A DNA stretch of 64,000 nt from Polyangiaceae bacterium (GCA_013361525.1 JABFXY010000103.1:29323-93322), one strand, 5' to 3'. Numbered from the stretch's first letter, positions 27,288 through 36,165 are shown. Numbers and translations are program-made. The notes: a model not told the origin generated them from the sequence alone.

Positions 27288-27680
27288 ATGTTCGCGAACA
27301 CACAGATGATGGGGATGGATCTCGGATTCCCGGACGTGTGCCTCACGCCGACGCCCGTACCGGTCCCGATTCCGTACCCGAACTTCCAGCTCGGCCCGAT
27401 GACCGCACCCGCGGCGTACACGACGCTCATGATGTGCGCCCCGGCGCACAACATGTTTTCGACCGGCGTGATGAGCTTCGGCGACAACCCCGGCGTCGCG
27501 CTCGGCGTCGCCTCCGGCATGGTCATGGGCCCGCGCCGTCACGTCCTCGGCGCGTTCACGTGCCTCGTCGGCGGTGCCCCCGTCACGCGCATGACCAGCA
27601 TGGCGATCCAAAACAACACCAACTGCCCCGGCATGCGCATCGTCCCGAGCCAAGTCCGCGTGCTCGTCCTCGCGCCTTAG
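27288..27680 (+). CDS. DUF4150 PAAR-like spike tip protein
   Basis: 130 residues, rich in Pro, Gly and Met, matching DUF4150 (PAAR-like). FPDVCLTPTPVPVPIPYPN near the N terminus and the central NPGVALGVASGMVMG segment are characteristic. Such proteins cap the VgrG needle and are loaded through DUF2169 adaptors. Cys and His residues that might hold a metal at the tip are present (Cys18, and others near residues 46-50 and 90). It has no C-terminal toxin extension. It ends the cassette: the next item is repeat A3 and then a convergent gene. Confidence 0.88.
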   Translation: MFANTQMMGMDLGFPDVCLTPTPVPVPIPYPNFQLGPMTAPAAYTTLMMCAPAHNMFSTGVMSFGDNPGVALGVASGMVMGPRRHVLGAFTCLVGGAPVTRMTSMAIQNNTNCPGMRIVPSQVRVLVLAP

Positions 27681-27691
27681 CGCAGAAGACG

Positions 27692-27816
27692 GAGAGGGGT
27701 CGCCAAGAGCGCCAAGAGGGAGAAGAGGAAGAAGAGGGTTTGAATTCGAACGAGAACAAACCGCCTCCTCTTTTTCTCCTCTTCCTCCTTCTGCCCTTGG
27801 CGCCCTCTCTCTGCCG
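27692..27816. repeat. Family A dispersed inverted repeat, copy A3 (convergent junction)
   Basis: The left arm GAGAGGGGTCGCCAAGAGCG continues as CCAAGAGGGAGAAGAGG. The right arm carries the imperfect reverse complement, ending CCCTTGGCGCCCTCTCTC. The innermost bases GGTTTG and CAAACC close the stem. It sits between the DUF4150 stop (27680) and the stop of the minus-strand gene at 27820. The left arm is nearly identical to that of copy A2. Confidence 0.82.
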
Positions 27817-27819
27817 ATC

Positions 27820-28326
27820 TCAGGGCTTGGCAGGAAGCTCGGCGGCGCAGGCGTAGATTTGCTCGACGGCGTCGACGATGAGCTGCTCGACGACACCTTC
27901 GGTGAGGTCGTCGGGGCGGAAGCGGGCGATGTCCATCGGGGGTGGGGACGCTTCGAGGAAGGCGAGGATCTCGGGGCCCTTCACGGCGTCGCGCGTGATG
28001 ACGGTGAAGGTGATGCGGTGGCCGTGCGGCGCGCGCGGCGTGAGGAACAGGCGGAGCGTGACGCTCGGTGCTTCGCGGCCAGGGGCCGGTTGATCCTCGA
28101 TCTCGATCGCGTAGCGCGTGTTGCCGATGGGGCGGCCTCCGGCGGATTGCCGCAGGAGCTCTTCGCCGACGTCGCGCATCGCAGGGATGATGGTCGCGTC
28201 GCGGACGCGCCGAAACTCGCTGCAGAACGCCTCGAGGTCGGGGCGTGCAGCATGATCGGCGGCCTGGATCCTTCGTCCGAAGCGGTCGGCGACGTTGGCG
28301 AGTCGAGCCTTCGAGTGGTCTTTCAC
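27820..28326 (-). CDS. Hypothetical protein
   Basis: 168 residues, no signal peptide or membrane segment. The N-terminal half is helical and basic. The second half has beta strands (TRYAIEIEDQ, VTLRLFLTPRA, HRITFTVITRD), suggesting a small mixed alpha/beta cytoplasmic protein. No family was recognised. It is the distal gene of a minus-strand pair: the Ser/Thr kinase gene ends 53 bases upstream, so the two may be cotranscribed. It is convergent with the type VI cassette across repeat A3. Codon use fits its neighbours. Confidence 0.6.
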   Translation of the reverse strand: MKDHSKARLANVADRFGRRIQAADHAARPDLEAFCSEFRRVRDATIIPAMRDVGEELLRQSAGGRPIGNTRYAIEIEDQPAPGREAPSVTLRLFLTPRAPHGHRITFTVITRDAVKGPEILAFLEASPPPMDIARFRPDDLTEGVVEQLIVDAVEQIYACAAELPAKP

Positions 28327-28379
28327 GGGCAGGCCGAGGCTACCACCCGATCAGGCTGGATCTCACGCGAAGCGTTGGG

Positions 28380-30824
28380 TCATCGCCAAACGCCCTGGCA
28401 CCGATCGCGCACTTCGGCGAGCACCGTCGCGAAGTCGGGCTGCTTTCGCAGCTCGGTGAGGAGGGGACACGCTTCGAGCCACGCGAGATCGTAGAGCACC
28501 GTCGCGTTTGCTTCGCGCAGCCACTCGAGCGCGCCGTCGAGGTCGCCCGAGCGCGCGTGGACCTCGACCAGGACCTGTCGCAGGAGTCCGCCGAACCGCA
28601 CGTTGACGTGCGGCATCAGGCCGCTGAGCACCGCGACGCCCTGCTGCGGATCGGCTTCGCCCGCGAGGCATTTCGCGATCGTGACGAACACTCCGGAGAA
28701 CGGGGCGCCGAGCGCGGGAGCGCGCTCGATGATGCTCTCGAGTCGAGCCTTGTCACCCCACCAGCCCGCGTGCCTCAGCTCGAGGTGCATCGCGAACAGC
28801 GGCGCGTGCCGCCGCCACACCTCGGCGAGGTCCTTGTCGAATGCCGCGTGATCCCCTCGGAACGCCGCGGCTCGCGCGCGCTCGTACGGAAGGACGCCGG
28901 TCGGTTCGAGCTGATGTGCGAGCGCGAGGCGAGCGAGACCTTGATCGAGCCTGCCCGTCTCGCACTCGAGTTGGCCGAGCAGGTGCTGCGCGTCGGGAGA
29001 CGTCGGCGCGATGTCGACCGCCCGATGAAGCGCGACCACGGCGTCCTTCAGTCTTCCGCGCTGCGAGGCCGTGCGCGCGGCCGCGACGTGCGTCTCGACG
29101 AGATCCGGCGCCTCGACGAGGGCGCGCGCGACGACGGCGTCGGCGGCGGCCTCCCAATCGCGGCTCCGATCACCCTGCGGGTAGAACCAGACGTGGACGG
29201 AAGCGATCGCGAGTGAGGCGAGCGCCGGCGCGAACGAGGGGCACAGCTCGAGCGCCTGCTCGAGCATCCTGATCGCCTTCGGCGCCTCGAGGACGAGCTG
29301 CGCCCTCAGGATTCTGCGCGCCTGCAGGTAGAGCTGCATCGCTTCTTCCGGGACGTCGACGCTCGCGGAGCGGGTGACGATCTCGAGCCGGAGCGCCTCC
29401 GCGATCCTCCGGCCGGCTTCGTCTTGCATCTCGAAGAGATCGGCGAAGCCGAGGTCGAACTTCTCGCTGAAGAGCTGCGCGCCGGACGCGTCGACGAGGC
29501 GCACGGTGATGCGGAGCTTCGGGCCGGCGACCTGCACCGTACCGTCGACGACGTAGTCGACGTCGAGCGCCTCCGTGATTTTTCGCGGATCGCGCTCCTC
29601 GACCTTCGAGACAGCCCCGCTCGAAAGGACGCGAAGGCCCTTGGTTCGGCTGAGCACGTCGGTGAGCTCGCCGCTCAGCGCTTCGCCGAGGTACTCGTGA
29701 TCGGCCGGGCCTCGGTAGGTGAACGGCAAACACGCGAGCGACATGCGGCCCGAGCCGAACGGCACCGCCACCAGCCGTGACAGCTGACCGCCTCGCGCCG
29801 TCTTCGCGGGGGACCGCACCGTGAGCGGTCGCCTCGTCATCGCGCCCGCATCGAGCCCCGAAGCGAGGAAACCTTCGAGCTCGGCCGCGATCACCGCGGC
29901 GGTGGGTGGACGCGCCTCCGGAGCCCTCTCCAGGCAGTCTTTCACGAGCGCCGCGAGCGGTTCGGGAACGGCTGCGAAAGAACGGACGTCGGGCGCTGCG
30001 TCTTGGAGTCGTGCAACGGCGACGGCGATGGGGTTGTCGCCGACGAACGGCGTTCGACCCGCGAGCATCTCGAACAGCACGACGCCGAGCGCGTAAATGT
30101 CGACCGCGGGGCCGATCTCCCCGCTCGCGACCTGCTCGGGTGCCATGTACGCGGGCGTCCCGATGATGTGGCCCGTCTTGTTCTGCTCGGCCGCGGCGCG
30201 GTCGAACATGCGCGCGATGCCGAAGTCCGACAGAATCGATCGCCCCGATGCGTCGATGAGCACGTTCTCCGGCTTCAAGTCGCGGTGAACGACGCCCATC
30301 GTGTGCGCTGCATCGAGCCCCTTCGCGATCTCCACACCGATGCGCGCCGCTCGGGCGGGATCCACCGTGCCGCCGCGGCGCTCGATCTCGCGGCGCAGAT
30401 CGGAGCCCTCGACGAACTCCATCGTGATGAAGTGGAGGCCGCGGTGCTCGTCGTAGCCGTGGATGCGGACGACGTGCGGGTGCGTCACCCTCCGCGCGAT
30501 ACGCACCTCGCGCTTGAACATGTCGATGGCTTCGCCGGCGATCTGCGCGCCGACGTCGAGCAGCTTCAGCGCGACACGTTCGTCGAGCAGCTGATCCTTC
30601 GACCGATAAACGACGCCCATCCCGCCGCGGCCGAGGAGCGCCTCGACGTAATATCGACCCGCGAACAGCGACCCGATCGTGAGCTCGAGGTGACCGCTCG
30701 GGTCGGGTTGTGCCGAAGGCGCGCCAGAAACCGGTAACCGCGGCTGAACGCCGGAAGAAGCGTTGTCGGGCACCATCACCAGCGTTGCATCCGTGCCGGG
30801 GCTGGCGCGGTCGGGCTCAGTCAC
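28380..30824 (-). CDS. Ser/Thr protein kinase with TolB-like and TPR regions
   Basis: 814 residues, GTG start. The kinase domain spans about 57-325: glycine loop LGRGGMG, Lys87 in VALKLLD, HRDLKPEN and DFG (SDFGIARMF), so it should be active. It lacks a membrane helix and an extracellular sensor. Residues about 350-490 are like the TolB/FlgO N-terminal domain found in regulatory proteins (PFTYRGPADHEYLGEALSGEL, VDYVVDGTVQ). The last 300 residues are TPR-like helices for protein contact. The architecture suggests a cytoplasmic signalling hub. The adjacent hypothetical gene at 27820 may share its transcript. Confidence 0.88.
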   Translation of the reverse strand: MTEPDRASPGTDATLVMVPDNASSGVQPRLPVSGAPSAQPDPSGHLELTIGSLFAGRYYVEALLGRGGMGVVYRSKDQLLDERVALKLLDVGAQIAGEAIDMFKREVRIARRVTHPHVVRIHGYDEHRGLHFITMEFVEGSDLRREIERRGGTVDPARAARIGVEIAKGLDAAHTMGVVHRDLKPENVLIDASGRSILSDFGIARMFDRAAAEQNKTGHIIGTPAYMAPEQVASGEIGPAVDIYALGVVLFEMLAGRTPFVGDNPIAVAVARLQDAAPDVRSFAAVPEPLAALVKDCLERAPEARPPTAAVIAAELEGFLASGLDAGAMTRRPLTVRSPAKTARGGQLSRLVAVPFGSGRMSLACLPFTYRGPADHEYLGEALSGELTDVLSRTKGLRVLSSGAVSKVEERDPRKITEALDVDYVVDGTVQVAGPKLRITVRLVDASGAQLFSEKFDLGFADLFEMQDEAGRRIAEALRLEIVTRSASVDVPEEAMQLYLQARRILRAQLVLEAPKAIRMLEQALELCPSFAPALASLAIASVHVWFYPQGDRSRDWEAAADAVVARALVEAPDLVETHVAAARTASQRGRLKDAVVALHRAVDIAPTSPDAQHLLGQLECETGRLDQGLARLALAHQLEPTGVLPYERARAAAFRGDHAAFDKDLAEVWRRHAPLFAMHLELRHAGWWGDKARLESIIERAPALGAPFSGVFVTIAKCLAGEADPQQGVAVLSGLMPHVNVRFGGLLRQVLVEVHARSGDLDGALEWLREANATVLYDLAWLEACPLLTELRKQPDFATVLAEVRDRCQGVWR

Positions 30825-30950
30825 GGCGGAAGCATAGCGCTCGGTCGTACGCGTCGTCGTGCTCCTCTTGTGGTCGCGTACGGTTCTCGATCGTCATGGT
30901 TTCGCAAGGGCACCGTTTCGCCGTGGCCGGCGCTCGGTATAACCGCGGGC

Positions 30951-31646
30951 GTGATTCACCTCTACCAATTGCCCGGCGCGTGGGGCGTGAGCAGCGTCAG
31001 CCCGTTCTGCGTCAAGCTCGAGGCTTTTTTACGGCTCTCCGGGCTGCCGTTCGAATCGAAGTTCGGCGACCCGCGCAAGGCGCCGCGTGGAAAGGTGCCT
31101 TGGATCCAGGACGACGGCACGCTCATCGCCGATTCGCAGCGGGCGATCGAACACCTCGTCGCGAAGCACGAGCTGACGATGGATGCGCGCCTCTCACCCG
31201 AGCAGCAGACGCTGGGTCACGCGATTCGACGAACGCTCGAAGAGGGCACGTACTTCGGTTTGGTTTGGTTGCGCTGGGGCGACCCGGCCGGGTGGGACGC
31301 GTACAAGCCGGTGTTCCTCGAGCTCTTGCCGCCGGTCGTGGGGCCGGTCGTGATGAGCGTCATCCGCCGTCAGATGATCGGCAAGCTGCACGGCCAAGGT
31401 ATGGGCCGCTTCGACGATCAGGAGAAGCACCAGCTCATCATCAAGGACTTTTCGGCGCTGTCGCGTGTGCTCGGTGACAAGCCGTACCTCTTCGGTGACG
31501 AGCCGACGAGCTTCGATGCGACGGCGTACGCGTTCCTCGCGAGCCTGCTCGCGTTCCCCGTCTCGTCCGCCGCCAAGTCCCACGTCGAAAGCTGTTCGAA
31601 TCTCGTCGACTACAAGAACCGCTTCGCTGCGCGCTACTTCACGTGA
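30951..31646 (+). CDS. Metaxin/Faxc-like glutathione S-transferase family protein
   Basis: 231 residues from GTG at 30951. An upstream ATG would add 27 residues without homology. The N-terminal thioredoxin-fold domain reads IHLYQLPGAWGVSSVSPFCV, then GKVPWIQDDGTLIADS with the cis-Pro and the Asp-Ser that bind the gamma-glutamyl group. The C-terminal helical domain ends in GDEPTSFDATAYAFLASLLA, the Faxc/metaxin-type N-capping box. Enzyme substrate is unknown. It is divergent from the kinase gene and followed 43 bases later by folD. Confidence 0.78.
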   Translation: MIHLYQLPGAWGVSSVSPFCVKLEAFLRLSGLPFESKFGDPRKAPRGKVPWIQDDGTLIADSQRAIEHLVAKHELTMDARLSPEQQTLGHAIRRTLEEGTYFGLVWLRWGDPAGWDAYKPVFLELLPPVVGPVVMSVIRRQMIGKLHGQGMGRFDDQEKHQLIIKDFSALSRVLGDKPYLFGDEPTSFDATAYAFLASLLAFPVSSAAKSHVESCSNLVDYKNRFAARYFT

Positions 31647-31689
31647 CGGGCTTGCGCTATCGCCGCGTCGGAGCCAGGGTGCGCGCCAA

Positions 31690-32550
31690 ATGACCGCCAG
31701 GATCATCGACGGAAAAGCCATCGCGAAGAAGGTTCGAGACGAGGTCGCAGAGCGCGTGCGCGGGCTCGTGTCGGCGCACGGCCGAGCACCGGGGCTCGAC
31801 GTCGTGCTCGTCGGCGAAGACGCGGCGAGCGTCGTCTACACCCGCAACAAGGAGAAGGCGGCGATCGAGGTCGGCGTTCGCGGACGGCTGCACCGCCTCC
31901 CCGCGGAGACGACCGAGGCGGAGCTCCTGTCGGTCATCCGCAAGCTCAACGAAGACCCGACGGTCGACGGCATTCTCGTGCAGCTGCCGCTGCCGAAGCA
32001 CATCCGCGAACAGAGCGTCCTCGACGCGATCGACCCCGACAAGGACGTCGATGGCTTCCACCCGCACAACGCCGGCCTGTTGCTCTCCGGCAGGCCGCAC
32101 CTCGTGCCTTGCACGCCGGTCGGCTGCATGCGCCTCCTGCGCGAGGCCGGCGTCGAGCTCTCGGGCGCGCGTGCGGTCGTCGTCGGTCGGAGCAACATCG
32201 TCGGCAAGCCGATGGCGCAGTTGCTCCTCGCAGCGAACGCGACGGTCACCATCGCGCACTCCAAGACGCGCGACCTCCCCGGTCTGTGCCGCGAGGCCGA
32301 CGTGCTCATCGCAGCGATCGGCCGCGCGAAGATGATCGGCGCCGATTTCGTGAAGCCCGGCGCCGCGGTCATCGACGTCGGCATCAACCGCGGCGAAGAC
32401 GGCAAGCTCTGCGGCGACGTCGACTACGAGCCTGCGAAGGAGAAGGCCTCGGCCATCACGCCGGTGCCGGGAGGCGTCGGTCCGATGACGATCGCGTGCC
32501 TTCTCGAGAACACGCTCCGAGCCTTCGAGAAGCGCGAACAGAAAGCCTGA
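31690..32550 (+). CDS. folD: Bifunctional methylenetetrahydrofolate dehydrogenase / cyclohydrolase FolD
   Basis: 286 residues. The active-site pair Tyr50 and Lys54 (VVYTRNKEKAA), the VDGILVQLPLPKH and DKDVDGFHPHNAG segments, the nucleotide loop VVGRSNIVGKP and the C-terminal PVPGGVGPMT are all present. It converts 5,10-methylene-THF to 10-formyl-THF via the methenyl form, feeding purine synthesis and formylation in the cytoplasm. The frame is open upstream, but the ATG at 31690 gives the standard N terminus (ARIIDGKAIA). It starts a run of cofactor genes with pncB, pncA and coaE. Confidence 0.95.
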   Translation: MTARIIDGKAIAKKVRDEVAERVRGLVSAHGRAPGLDVVLVGEDAASVVYTRNKEKAAIEVGVRGRLHRLPAETTEAELLSVIRKLNEDPTVDGILVQLPLPKHIREQSVLDAIDPDKDVDGFHPHNAGLLLSGRPHLVPCTPVGCMRLLREAGVELSGARAVVVGRSNIVGKPMAQLLLAANATVTIAHSKTRDLPGLCREADVLIAAIGRAKMIGADFVKPGAAVIDVGINRGEDGKLCGDVDYEPAKEKASAITPVPGGVGPMTIACLLENTLRAFEKREQKA

Positions 32551-32552
32551 TC

Positions 32553-33938
32553 GTGCAGCGCGCCGCGACCTCCGCCCTCGCGACCGATCTCTACCAACTC
32601 ACGATGGCCGCGGGGTATTTCCACCGCGGCATGTCGCATCGCATGGCGACGTGTGAGCTCTTCATCCGCAGGCTGCCTTTGGCGCGACGGTTCCTCGTCG
32701 CGCTCGGGATCGACGCTGCGCTCCACTACATCGAACATCTGCGCTTCTCCGAGGAGGACATCGCGTTCCTCCGCTCGGTGCCGGCGATGCGCGACGCGAT
32801 GACCGACGACTTCGCCGCGTACCTGCGCGACTTCTCGTTCACCGGCGACGTGTGGGCCGTCGGCGAGGGCACCATCGCCTTCGAGAACGAGCCGCTCCTG
32901 CGGGTGCGCGCGCCGATCATCCAGGCGCAGATCCTCGAGACGTTCCTGCTCTCGGTCGTCAACCACGCGACGATGGTCGGCTCGAAGGCGGCCCGCATGG
33001 TGATCGCCGCCGACGGCCGCCGCGCGGTCGAGTTCGGCACGCGACGAACCCATCCGGACGCCGCGATCGAAGCCGCGCGCGACGCTTATGCGGTCGGCTT
33101 TGCGGGGACCAGCAACGTGGAAGCGTCCCGGCGCTTCGGCATCCCGCTCTACGGGACGGCCGCGCACATGTGGACGATGGCGCACGCCACGGAGGAAGAG
33201 GCCTTTCGCGGCTACTTCGCGGTGTTTCCGAAGTCGTCGATCCTTCTCATCGATACGTACGACACCGTTCGTGGCGCGCGGCGCGCCGTGCAGGTCGCGC
33301 GCGATCAGCTTGCGGGTGTCCGGCTCGACTCCGGCGACCTCGGCGCGCTCGCGAAGGAGGTGCGCGCGGTCCTCGACGCCGAAGGCGCACCGAACGCCAA
33401 GATCGTCGCATCGGGTGACCTCAACGAGCACAGCGTCGCGGCGCTCGTCGCGAGCGGCGCGCCGATCGATACGTTCGGCATCGGAACGGAGCTCGTGTGC
33501 TCGGTGGACGCGCCGAGCTTGGGCGGCGTCTACAAGCTCGTCGAGATCGACGAAGGCCCGGGCACACCCGTGCGGCCCATCGCGAAGTTCTCCGTCGGCA
33601 AAGGCACGTTCCCCGGTGCACACCAGGTGCTTCGCGTCGTCGACCGCGGCGTGTACCAGGAGGACGTCGTCATCCTCGACCACGAGGATTCCCCGACGCT
33701 CGCGACCTCGGATCAGCAGGTCATTGGGCTCCTCGACACGGCGATTACGGCGGGTCGGCGCGTGCGACCCGCGGCCTCGCTCGATGCGGTCCGCGCGCAC
33801 GTCGCCCGAGGGCTCGCGTCGCTGCCTCCGGCCGTCCGATCGCTCGAGCCTGCCGTACCGGGTCAGCCCGCCTACTCGGTCCGCCCGTCCGCCTCGCTCG
33901 CGGCGCTCATCGAGCGACTGCGCGTCGAGCTGGTCTGA
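32553..33938 (+). CDS. pncB: Nicotinate phosphoribosyltransferase
   Basis: 461 residues from a GTG two bases after the folD stop. The N terminus ATDLYQLTMAAGYF and the catalytic region EFGTRRTHPDAA, followed by GFAGTSNVEASRRFGIPLYG, identify NAPRTase. VRLDSGDL contains the phosphoribosyl-binding acidic pair. It joins nicotinate to PRPP in the ATP-driven entry step of the Preiss-Handler route to NAD. With the nicotinamidase gene 44 bases downstream it makes a complete nicotinamide-to-NaMN salvage pair. The frame is open far upstream inside folD, but homology starts near residue 8 of this call. Confidence 0.92.
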   Translation: MQRAATSALATDLYQLTMAAGYFHRGMSHRMATCELFIRRLPLARRFLVALGIDAALHYIEHLRFSEEDIAFLRSVPAMRDAMTDDFAAYLRDFSFTGDVWAVGEGTIAFENEPLLRVRAPIIQAQILETFLLSVVNHATMVGSKAARMVIAADGRRAVEFGTRRTHPDAAIEAARDAYAVGFAGTSNVEASRRFGIPLYGTAAHMWTMAHATEEEAFRGYFAVFPKSSILLIDTYDTVRGARRAVQVARDQLAGVRLDSGDLGALAKEVRAVLDAEGAPNAKIVASGDLNEHSVAALVASGAPIDTFGIGTELVCSVDAPSLGGVYKLVEIDEGPGTPVRPIAKFSVGKGTFPGAHQVLRVVDRGVYQEDVVILDHEDSPTLATSDQQVIGLLDTAITAGRRVRPAASLDAVRAHVARGLASLPPAVRSLEPAVPGQPAYSVRPSASLAALIERLRVELV

Positions 33939-33982
33939 CGCCTGCATCTTCGATAGTTGTTTCCTCTCCGTGAGGGCATTCG

Positions 33983-34639
33983 ATGCGGATCTTCATCGAC
34001 GTCGACGTCCAGAACGATTTCTGTGAGCCGAAGGGCGCGCTCTACGTGTCCGGCTCGCCGAACGACTTGTACCGAGCGATCGTGCGCCACGCCGGCGAAC
34101 GGGCGATCCCGATCCTCGGCAGCGTCGACTCGCATGTGTTCGACGCATGGGAGTTTGCGTCGAGCGGCCGCGCCGGTCCGCAGGGAGAGAAGCCGAACTT
34201 CCCCGACCACTGCGTGAAGGGGACCCACGGGTGGCTCAAGGTCGAGGGCACGCTGCCGGCGCGTTTTCGATTCGTACCGAACGTCCCCAATCTCGACGCC
34301 GAGTGGTACGCCTCCGAGGTCGTCGACCAGCGAGCCTCGGGCCTCTACTTCGAGAAGGAAGTGTACAGCCTCTTCGCGAACCCCAATGCGGAGCGGGTCC
34401 TCGAGGCCATCGCTCGCCGCGCAGGCGCGCCGCTCGATCTGGTTGTGTTCGGCGTCGCGACCGACTACTGCGTGCGCGCCGCTGCGCTCGGCCTTCGCGA
34501 ACGAGGGTACGCGACGACGGTGCTGACCAACGCGATACGCGGGATCACCGAAGAGGGCAGCGCAAGAGCGCTCGACGAGATGCGCGACGCCGGGTGCCGA
34601 CTCTCGACGTGGGAGGAGCTGTGCGGGTCTTCGGTCTGA
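33983..34639 (+). CDS. pncA: Nicotinamidase (isochorismatase-like hydrolase)
   Basis: 218 residues. The cysteine hydrolase triad is Asp8 (FIDVDVQNDF), Lys125 (LYFEKEVYS) and Cys163 (GVATDYCVRA). Metal ligands Asp49, His51 (VDSHVFD) and His77 (PDHCVKGT) favour nicotinamidase over other family members. It hydrolyses nicotinamide to nicotinate, the substrate of the enzyme encoded immediately upstream. Its last 19 bases overlap coaE in a different frame, so the genes are translationally linked. Confidence 0.88.
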   Translation: MRIFIDVDVQNDFCEPKGALYVSGSPNDLYRAIVRHAGERAIPILGSVDSHVFDAWEFASSGRAGPQGEKPNFPDHCVKGTHGWLKVEGTLPARFRFVPNVPNLDAEWYASEVVDQRASGLYFEKEVYSLFANPNAERVLEAIARRAGAPLDLVVFGVATDYCVRAAALGLRERGYATTVLTNAIRGITEEGSARALDEMRDAGCRLSTWEELCGSSV

Positions 34640-35229
34640 CGGGCGGGATCGCCTCGGGCAAGACCACGGTCGCGCGCCGCATCGAAGAGCGCGGCGTTCC
34701 GGTCGTGTACGCCGATCAGCTCGCGCGCGACGCCGTCGCAAAAGGGTCCGACGGGCTCGCGGCGATCGTCGCGACCTTCGGTGACGACGTGCTCTTGCCG
34801 AACGGCGAGCTCGATCGGCGCGCGCTCGGTGCGCGCACGTTCGGCGACAAAGCGATGCTCGCCAAGCTGAACGCCATCGTGCATCCCCGCGTCGGCGCGC
34901 TCGCTTTGGAGGCTTTTTCAGCGCTCGCGACGAAGGGCCACGCGCTCGTTTGTTACGAGGTGCCGCTCCTCGTCGAAAACGGCCTCGCCGACATGTTTCG
35001 GCCGGTCGTCGTCGTCGCCGCGAGCCACGCGCGTCAGCTCGAGCGAACGCTCCGCCGCGACAACCTGAGCGAAGAAGAGGCGCGGGCGCGCATCGCATCC
35101 CAGCGCCCGCTCGAAGAGAAGGTCGCCGTCGCGGACTTCGTCATCGAAAACGACGGCACGCTCGAGCAGCTGCTCGAGCGCACCGACGAAGTGCTCGCCG
35201 CGGTGCGCGGCTGGGGCCGCGCACCCTGA
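34621..35229 (+). CDS. coaE: Dephospho-CoA kinase CoaE
   Basis: 202 residues from GTG at 34621. P-loop GLTGGIASGKTT lies at the N terminus, followed by the VVYADQLARDAV substrate segment, a lid region and HPRVGALA. It phosphorylates dephospho-CoA in the last step of coenzyme A synthesis. The start lies inside pncA; any later start would remove the P-loop strand. The gene is convergent with the ECF sigma gene across a 15-base gap, with no room for a separate terminator. Confidence 0.92.
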   Translation: MRVFGLTGGIASGKTTVARRIEERGVPVVYADQLARDAVAKGSDGLAAIVATFGDDVLLPNGELDRRALGARTFGDKAMLAKLNAIVHPRVGALALEAFSALATKGHALVCYEVPLLVENGLADMFRPVVVVAASHARQLERTLRRDNLSEEEARARIASQRPLEEKVAVADFVIENDGTLEQLLERTDEVLAAVRGWGRAP

Positions 35230-35244
35230 GCGACGCACGGGCGA

Positions 35245-36165
35245 TCATCCCTCGGTGATCGAGAGCGAGCCTGCGACGTCGAGCCGTCGCAGCCGCTCCG
35301 CATCGGAGATGATGTCGATCGCCGCGATCTTTCCGCTGCTGACCGTGAACGCGAACACGACCTGCGGCGCACCTTCGCGAAGCACGACGACACCCGCGAC
35401 GCCGTTGACCAGCGCAGGCTGGACGGACGGAGACGTCCCGCCCCACGAAGCAGCACCGACACGGCGAAACGTGAGCGCCTGACCCGCGACGGCCGCGGCG
35501 CCATGCACCTCGCGCGACGTCCCTTCCGGCATCTCGCCGGCGTCCGCGCGCAAGACGACGTTCGGATCCAGCAGCGATACGAGCGCGTCGAAGTTCCCCT
35601 CGCGTGCGGCCGCGAAGAATGCGTTCACCACCTCGCGCTGCCTGCCGATATCGGCGTCGGGCACCGTCGGTGACCCTTGCACACGCCTGCGCGCGCGGCT
35701 CGCGAGCTGCCGCGTCGCCGCCGGCGATTTGCCGACGACGTTCGCGATCTCCTCGAACGGAAGGCCGAACATGTCGTGCAAGACGAACGCGAGCCGCTCG
35801 GCAGGATCGAGCGTGTCGAGGACGACGAGGAGCGCGATCCCGACCGAGTTCGCGAGCAGGATCTGATTCTCGGGATCGAGACCGTCGGCGCGGTCGACGA
35901 TCGGATCGGGCAGGTGCACGCCCACGGAGTCTTCTCGACGCGACCGCCGGTGCCGAAGCATGTCGAGGCAGACGCGCCCGGTCACGGTGACGAGCCACCC
36001 CGTCAAATCGGAGACGTCGTTCGTATCGGCGCGGCTCAGCCGAAGCCAGGTCTCCTGTACGGCATCGTCGGCTTCGCTGAGCGAGCCCAACATTCGGTAC
36101 GCGACGGCGCGCAAACGTGAGCGATTGTCCTCGAATCGGTCGGTCAGCCAGGTGTTTTCTTGCAT
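35245..36165 (-). CDS. ECF RNA polymerase sigma factor with C-terminal SnoaL-like domain (ECF41/ECF56-like)
   Basis: 306 residues. Sigma region 2 (YRMLGSLSEADDAVQETWLR) and region 4 (GLPFEEIANVVGKSPAATRQ) fill residues 10-175. A SnoaL-like domain of about 110 residues follows, as in ECF41 and ECF56 factors, where it replaces an anti-sigma factor and tunes activity. The ECF41 hallmarks DGGGR and NPDKL are not intact here (ADAGEMPEG and SDAERL), so the subgroup is uncertain. The hemerythrin gene is divergent across about 118 bases and is a plausible target. Confidence 0.85.
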   Translation of the reverse strand: MQENTWLTDRFEDNRSRLRAVAYRMLGSLSEADDAVQETWLRLSRADTNDVSDLTGWLVTVTGRVCLDMLRHRRSRREDSVGVHLPDPIVDRADGLDPENQILLANSVGIALLVVLDTLDPAERLAFVLHDMFGLPFEEIANVVGKSPAATRQLASRARRRVQGSPTVPDADIGRQREVVNAFFAAAREGNFDALVSLLDPNVVLRADAGEMPEGTSREVHGAAAVAGQALTFRRVGAASWGGTSPSVQPALVNGVAGVVVLREGAPQVVFAFTVSSGKIAAIDIISDAERLRRLDVAGSLSITEG

